NCBI RefSeq assembly: GCF_049243985.1
Contig: NC_135376.1
Span: 40,405,001 to 40,469,000, forward strand
Reading direction: 5' to 3'
Length of the DNA: 64,000 nt
DNA from: Paroedura picta
Lineage: Eukaryota; Chordata; Lepidosauria; Squamata; Gekkonidae
The notes beneath the pieces were generated by a model. It worked only from the letters and a program-made list of their open reading frames with translations. It had not been told where the DNA came from and did not search any database. The position numbers were made by a program, and so were the translations under genes. Below are positions 58,214-64,000 of the stretch, in pieces (the stretch's first letter is position 1; each line of letters starts with the position of its first letter).

Positions 58214-58400
58214 CTAGAGTTGCTCAGGCTATGACAGGTTGGTCTTGGTTAGTATTTGGATGGAAGACCACCAAGGAAATCTAGGATTGCTACACAGAAG
58301 CAGTCAATGGCCAACAATCTCTGTTCATCTCTTGCCTTGAAGACACTTTGAGGTCACCATAAGTCTGGTGCAATACTTTCCACCACCACTGGGGGTATAA
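58214..58400 (+). repeat. 5S rRNA-derived SINE
   Basis: ggtcttggttagtatttgga then tggaagaccaccaagg parallels the 5S rRNA internal promoter and 3' region (GGTTAGTACTTGGATGGGAGACC). The tail cttgaagacactttgaggtc, accataagtctggtgcaat is LINE-like. It is a pol III-type SINE, not a functional 5S gene. Confidence 0.75.
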
Positions 58401-59044
58401 TGTCATTTAGCCATCATGGGTGATTAATTCCATGAATGTATCCAATGGCCCATGGGCTAGTAGCCATAACTGCCTTTGATGGTACTGAGTTCCACAATTA
58501 CACACTGGTATTCTCCTTTGGTTTTTTCTGACTGTCTGGCCCATCAATTTCACAAGCTGCCCATGAGTTCATATATTTGGGGAAAGGGAGAAGAAGTAAT
58601 CTCTCGCCACTTTTTCTACCTTGTATAATTTTATAAAACTCCCTCATTGCCCTGTTTTTCTTTTTAACCTTGATTTTTTTTAGCCTTTTGTTATAGAGCG
58701 TCTTCTCAGTGGTTTTAGTTGCAGCTATTCAAAAACTGATTGTGTGCATTAGCATCCATGCTGCATAGTGGAAACTGCTTGCCCTAGCAACCCCCATGTT
58801 CATGTGAGTCACTTCTAAGGATGAGGTGTTTCAGTATGTTGTGGCCTGTTTTTGTTGTGCTGGCTATCAAAAGTACTGCACAAATCTAACAAACTGGATG
58901 ATGCAACCAATAGTTTTGTTGCTTTTTATATTCTACATATGGGCAGAATCTCCATCTCTCCCTCTGATATGTTATATTATTTTGAATTTGGAAATGTGTA
59001 AATAGAGTCAGTGCAAAAGAGCAGGAGGTGTTGTCTATCCAGCT

Positions 59045-59143
59045 GAGCCTTATGGGAGGGCGGTATAGAAATTAGATAGATAGAAATAGAGATAGAGAGA
59101 GTGATAGGGATAGAAAGAGAGAGAGAGAGAGAGAGAGAGACTC
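59045..59143 (+). repeat. L2-like tail with (GATA)n/(GA)n
   Basis: gagccttatgggagggcggtatagaaatt followed by gatagata and a (GA)n run of about 28 bases. Confidence 0.6.
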
Positions 59144-60177
59144 TTTGATAGCAGGAGAGAGATATTCTTGGCCTCCTACCTATCAGAAGCTTTAACAGCT
59201 GTTGGCCTTCCCTTTTCTGTAGGAAGAACTCAGCAACAGTCAGGTACCCTGGGAGGCAGCTGTGGGCAGGTGCCTGCCAAGGGCTGTTATCAAAGGGCAC
59301 CAGCTGCTTGAGAACCACTTGGAGACTGTTTGAGGGAAATGTCAATTAACTTATCACAGACAGCTTGATCAGAGGGCTTAGTGGGTGATGTGTGGAATCT
59401 GAAAGGAGGGACTTGGTGAAAGAGCTGCCCCAGTATCTCCCCCACATGCACAGGCATCGTCTTATAAGTGTAAGAACGTTACTAGCTGAGAAAGGGAAGT
59501 CAGCAGCAGGGGGGTTTCCTGTATGGAAAGCTTCATGCAAAAGATGAGGGCAAGGGACTAGGTTGTCCCCATAAGGATGATAGATACAGATATAGCTAGA
59601 AGCAAGAATGAATGCAGGTTTCTCCAGCTGTAGCCTGAGATTTGCTTTCCTCCAGTGTTGTTCCTTGACTGATATTGGCTCTGAATAAAGTAGACCAAGG
59701 TTTTTTTCTTCACGCTTCAGAGGGATCCACTTAAAAAAAAAAGACATCTTGAGTTTATATCTGCTCAAACATTTGTTGATGCTTTGCTTATAAAGCCCAA
59801 TCCTGTAGACATTCATAAATCTGTTCAGAAATAAGAGAGAGACTGTTTCCACACAAGAGGCAGGTTGTGCCACCTCTTCTGGCTCCTGCATGGGGAGGCA
59901 TTTTTGTCTGGTGCACCTCATTTGCCCTGGATTCGTGCTCCCGCATGGGAGCCAGGGCAGCAAAGTCCCTAGTGCAGAAACAGTCAGAGAGAGGGGTGGT
60001 GGTGGAAAAGGTAAGTAAATCAGTGTTGCATTTCAGCTTGAAAATGCATGAACATGTTTCATATGGTAGAAGAAGTCTGTGCATACATACGTCTAATAGA
60101 TGGTATGTGTTCTTCCATGGGCTAAAACAATGCGTCTGTATACTTTAAAGTTTTAAATCGGTTTTCCCTGTCAGAAT

Positions 60178-60370
60178 TGGAAAGCCAGTATGGCATAGTG
60201 GTTACAGTGTCAGATGAGATCTGGGTGATCCAGGTTTGAATAACCACCCTGCTATGGAAGCCAGTCACAATTCTTTCAGTCCAATCTACTTCCCAGAGTT
60301 GTTGTGAGGATAAAATGAAGGAGATGAAGCCACTGAGGATAGTAGGATATAAAGAAAGAAAATGAACCAA
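60178..60370 (+). repeat. tRNA-derived SINE, second family
   Basis: Head agccagtatggcatagtggt (A box), gatctgggtgatccaggttt-gaat (B box), core gaagccagtcacaattctt, then gttgttgtgaggataaaatg and an A-rich end. Confidence 0.75.
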
Positions 60371-60874
60371 ATAAACCTGGCACATTAGAGCCACCTCATA
60401 TGAAAAAGATGAGTCCCTGTATCCTAGTATGAGAGGATCAGCAATTCTTTTTAATGTATGAAGGGCACATACATTGAGAGCCACAATTGGTCACTTTCAT
60501 TGGCTTCAGACCCCCTCCCATAGCATGTGAAGTAGTTCTCCATTTTTGTACTTCAGAAAGGACCATTCAGGTACCAAACGTGTCAGAAGAGGCTTATCAC
60601 CATGGTTCAACGCAAGCAGCCCAGATTAACATATTTTCCTACCTGCCACTGGGTTCAAGAGCTGGATGGACAAATAAAAATTCTTGATTAATAAAGGCAA
60701 GTAACATAACCAACAAGAGTGAAACATGTTCGGTATCTTTTATTAGGACCAATCAAGTTGTCACAAAATTTTGTGCAAGCTTTCAAGCTTATTAGAACTC
60801 TTTGTCTGGCTGGATGTTACAAAATTTTAAAAGATTTTTCAGGCCATGGTGTTAGTTTGATCTTGTAGGTAGAA

Positions 60875-60962
60875 GAGCTGGTTTTTATACCTCACTTTTC
60901 ACTACCCAAAGGAGTCTCAAAAAGGCTTACAATCACCTTTCCTTCCTCTCCACTATCCACTA
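60875..60962 (-). repeat. tRNA-derived SINE 3' fragment, reverse
   Basis: gaagagctggtttttatacc, tcactacccaaaggagtctc and aaaaaggcttacaatcacct, the reversed end of the 16890 family. Confidence 0.65.
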
Positions 60963-61304
60963 TTAAAGGCAAGCAGACAATTAACTTAGGTTTTTTGCAT
61001 GGACAAATGCTAACGTCCTGATAAAGACTACTTCTGTGTAGACATAAATAACAAAAAGTGCACTAAAGCAACAAGAATTCCACTAGTTACAACTTTTTCC
61101 AGAAAAAAATGAGTGCTCTTAACCAACAGGCTATAATCCTGTCAGTACAACTACATTCACACATAGCTCCCAGTGAAATCACTAAGATCTACTTATGAAT
61201 TGCAGTTTGAGGAGCCAAATGGCATAATCCTGCAAAATTTAGTAGCAGTTCATTTATCCTGAAATTGATACAGCCTTAGCCGTTTCTGTCTCCCTTTCTA
61301 CTGT

Positions 61305-62105
61305 TTTGTTTGTTTGTTTGTTTGTTTGTTTATATCGCCCTTCCCTACAGCTCTGGGCGGTTTACATAAAACATTTTTGAACATTCACATAGAACACTAT
61401 CAAAATCAATATAACAGTATAACAATAACAACAACACATCAACTGGAACAATTAGAATGGCACTTCCACAATAACTTGACAATCCCTCAGTAGGTTCGGT
61501 CCCTCAGTCTGGGGGGGCACCTGTAGATGTTATGGCTCAGTTGGCCCCACCAAATACCTGGTGGAAGAGCTCCTTTTTGTAGGCCCTGTGGAATTGTGGA
61601 AGTTCCGGCTGGGCCCTGATCTCTTTGGGGAACTCATTCCACCAGGTGGGGGCCAGGACTGAAAAGGCCCTGGCCCTTGTTGAGGCCCAACATGCCTGTT
61701 TAGGGCCAGGGATCCGTAGCCAGTTGGAGGTGGCAGAGCGTAGCGCTCTTCTGGGGGTATAGGCAGGGAGGCGGTGTCTTAGATACACTGGGCCCAGACT
61801 GTGTATGGCCTTAAAGGTGATTACCAAAACCTTAAGCTTAATCCGGAATTCAACTGGGAGCCAACCAAGTTCTTGGAGTACCGGCCGGATATCAGATCTC
61901 CATGATGTCTTAGTGAGAATCCTGGCCGCGGCGTTCTGGACCAGTTGTAGTTTCCCGATCAAGGATAAGGGTAGGCCTGCGTAGAGCGAGTTGCAGAAGC
62001 CCAGTCTGGAGGTGACCATCATATGGATCACTGTGGCTAGGTGCTCTGGTTCCAGGTAGGGCGCTAGTAGTTTGGCTTGGCAGAGGTGGTAAAATGCCAG
62101 CCGTG
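61305..62105 (-). mobile_element. L2-like LINE, 3' ORF2 and tail, best preserved copy
   Basis: Minus-strand frame 62031-61537 stays open for 164 codons with the motifs LGFCNSLYAGLPLSLIGKLQ, AAARILTKTSWRSDI, LGWLPVEFRIKLKVLVITFK and FSVLAPTWWNEFPKEI, ending in an (AAAC)n tail at 61305-61332. 5' truncated. The long open frame implies fairly recent activity of this family. Confidence 0.85.
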
Positions 62106-62115
62106 ACGGACTGGG

Positions 62116-62134
62116 GGTTGGGGACCACTGCTCT
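62116..62134 (+). mobile_element. hAT right-end fragment
   Basis: ggttggggaccactg identical to the end of the element at 49478. Confidence 0.5.
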
Positions 62135-62194
62135 AGACCACAGAGATTAGTTCACCTGGAAGAAATAACAGCTTTTGAGGACAGACGCCTTTGG

Positions 62195-62265
62195 TAGGGG
62201 TGGCCAAACTGTGGCACTCTAGATGTCCATGGACTACAATTACCATGAGACCCTGCCAGCATGCT
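62195..62265 (+). mobile_element. Palindromic hAT MITE, left-arm fragment
   Basis: taggggtggccaaactgtgg, then tagatgtccatggactacaa and the loop gccagcatgctggc. The right arm is missing. Confidence 0.7.
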
Positions 62266-64000
62266 GGCCTTATATCCCTACTGATTTCCCTCCCTTTCCC
62301 ATATTCCACCCTCCCTAGATACTACCAAATCTCCAGAAGTTCCCAATCTGGAGTCAGCAACCAGAGTTACAGGAATTATTGGCTTTGAAGCTGGCTAGGC
62401 TTCCCTAGTCATGCAAGAGGGAAGAATGATACCCCTCCTTCCACCATACTGTGCTCTACAGCAGAATCAGGTCCACAGTGTTTTGAAGATGAGTCCCCTG
62501 TCATATGTGTGACTTCAAGCCATGTTGGGGAACTTCTGATTTGACTTACATCATGAGGGATAGAAATATTCTAAGCACCCACGCTTACAAATCCCACATC
62601 ACTGAGGGAAAACTGGTATAAGATGTTTTATAGATGGTATGTAACTCCTAAAGGGATTAGCAGACCAACACAATGAGAAATGTTGGCGATGTCATGAGAC
62701 TTTTGGTTCTTGTTATCATATGTGGTGGCACTGTTAAAAGTTTTAAAATTTGGATGAAAATATATATCACGATGGAAAAGATGGTAAAAATGAAGTTTCC
62801 TTTGTATGTTGAATATATGTTACTAAGTTTCTTTCCTGAAAATCTACCAGTTTAGTGCAAGATAATTTTTTCCATGCTACGACTGCAGCGAGACTATTAA
62901 TTGCTCTGAAATGGAAACAAGATCCACCTGAAGTGACTGATTGGTTTAATACAGTGGGTGAACTATGTAGGATGGCCAAACTAACAAATTTAGTAAATAG
63001 AAGAGCCCTGGAAGAGTTACAGGATCACTGTCATTTTTATTTGAATATGTGAATAGGTAGTTTCATAATGTATTATAGTGTGTGTGTGTATAAAATAAAT
63101 ATTCTGAGCCCCATAAAAAATAGACATACAAATAGGAATTTCAGATTGGATCACAAATGTCAACCATTAAAGTTACTTACCATGACCTCCAATTCGAACC
63201 TCAGAACCTCTGGTTTTGACTTAGGGATGACCCATGTTGTTTTGGGGTGTTTTCAGCCACCAGCCATCATCCAACACAGAATTATTCTCCCATCCACTGA
63301 AATCAGTGTGCTTAAGTACGCTTCACTTTGTCCACGGAACTCAGCTACCTGAGTAGCATTTTCAGAATAAGCACCGTGTTCCCACTGAAAGCTATTTTAT
63401 CTGTAGCATTTTGGGGAGGGGGGGGGAAAGGTGCATTCTGCAATTTTAGAAACTGAAGAAGTTTCTGTAGCTTCACACATTTCACTGCTGGTGTCAGTAA
63501 ATACTCTTGTGCATGAAGACAAAGGCTGCAAGTTACATGTAGCAGTGATATTGCTTTACCTTTCTTAACCTAGCGTTAATGTGAAAGGTTTTTTTTGACC
63601 AAACACTATTGTAGGGTTATTATTTTAACTCCATTCCAACCTCTCCTCCTGCCCCACTTTCTTACCAGCTTTATAAATCTTCATCTCCAATCAGCACTAG
63701 TTTTTTTTTAATGCAGTAGCTATGACAAGCATTATTTATCCTAATCTCTGGGCAAATTGGTTTATCACATAAATGGATGAAAACAAAGTCCAAACAATAA
63801 GGTGAATGCAAAAGAAAATGTAAAAATGTGATACTCGAAAATATTCTGTTCCTTTTCACAGGTGCAGCTGATATCTGAGACCTTGTCCTCTATTGCCCGT
63901 CATATTTGGTTTCCCAAGAATGGTTCCCTCCACTTTGAAGTGTCCATGAAGATAGAAGAGGCAGTGTGGTAGAGCCATAAGCATGGGAGGGGACCTTCCC
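62266..64000. other. Right edge, no recognised gene
   Basis: AT-rich with a G-run (63414-63427). Only a weak exon-like open stretch (63862-63972) was seen near the edge. Confidence 0.4.

Larger units (their letters stand above)
57785..58700 (+). repeat. Ancient amniote interspersed repeat, split by two SINEs
   Basis: Three pieces lie in order: 57785-57895 (gctggatcagaccagtcatg, tctcacggtggccaatcaga), 58178-58213 (ctgcaactggtagtctgagg) and 58400-58700 (agccatcatggg, gagttccacaattacacac, ataattttataaaactccc). They match successive parts of a repeat widespread in reptiles, probably a CR1/L3-type relic. The gaps hold younger SINEs. Confidence 0.65.

Noticed and set aside
58214-58400. A functional 5S rRNA gene
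   Set aside because: Only part of the 5S sequence is present, with substitutions and an unrelated LINE-like tail; no T-run terminator is in the right place.
59346-59963. 205-codon open frame on the minus strand
   Set aside because: No recognisable domain or motif, no compositional bias of a coding exon, and no flanking splice structure. Probably chance.

Overview
This is a stretch of vertebrate nuclear genome: long introns, GT-AG splice sites, one CpG island and dense interspersed repeats. The repeat mix (CR1 and L2-like LINEs, a BovB/RTE fragment, palindromic hAT MITEs, Harbinger-type MITEs, tRNA- and 5S-derived SINEs) points to a non-avian sauropsid, most likely a squamate and perhaps a gecko. 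The species is an inference. No bacterial, CRISPR, operon-like or retroviral/LTR feature was recognised.

Three host genes were reconstructed exon by exon. (1) The 3' end of KIF1A (+ strand, 7048-18700): eleven coding exons for the last 457 residues, ending in the C-terminal PH domain. The 5' part of the gene lies before the window. (2) ILKAP (+ strand, 27890-38970): twelve coding exons, 398 residues, a complete PP2C-family phosphatase with a CpG-island promoter. (3) ERFE, erythroferrone (- strand, 53749-41731): eight coding exons, 338 residues, with signal peptide, a short collagen-like stretch and a C1q/TNF-like domain. ILKAP and ERFE converge, their stop codons 2.8 kb apart, as they do at human 2q37.3. 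All exon phases agree across every junction, so all three read as intact.

Layout: 1-7047 is KIF1A intron with two inverted copies of one MITE; 7048-18700 is the KIF1A exons; 18701 to about 25300 is probable KIF1A 3' UTR and flank, broken up by MITEs; 25300-27560 is intergenic; 27560-28480 is the ILKAP CpG island; 27890-39110 is ILKAP; 39110-41730 is the convergent spacer; 41731-53749 is ERFE; 53750-54900 is the ERFE upstream region; 54900-64000 is repeat-rich sequence with no recognised gene, including a GC-rich tandem array and a three-layer nested insertion.

The genes do not form one pathway: axonal vesicle transport (KIF1A), integrin-linked-kinase signalling (ILKAP) and a secreted hormone that suppresses hepcidin (ERFE). 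I found no convincing new biological system. The most useful observations are a GC-AG intron in KIF1A, lineage differences in ILKAP and ERFE, and several foldback transposon structures inside transcribed regions.
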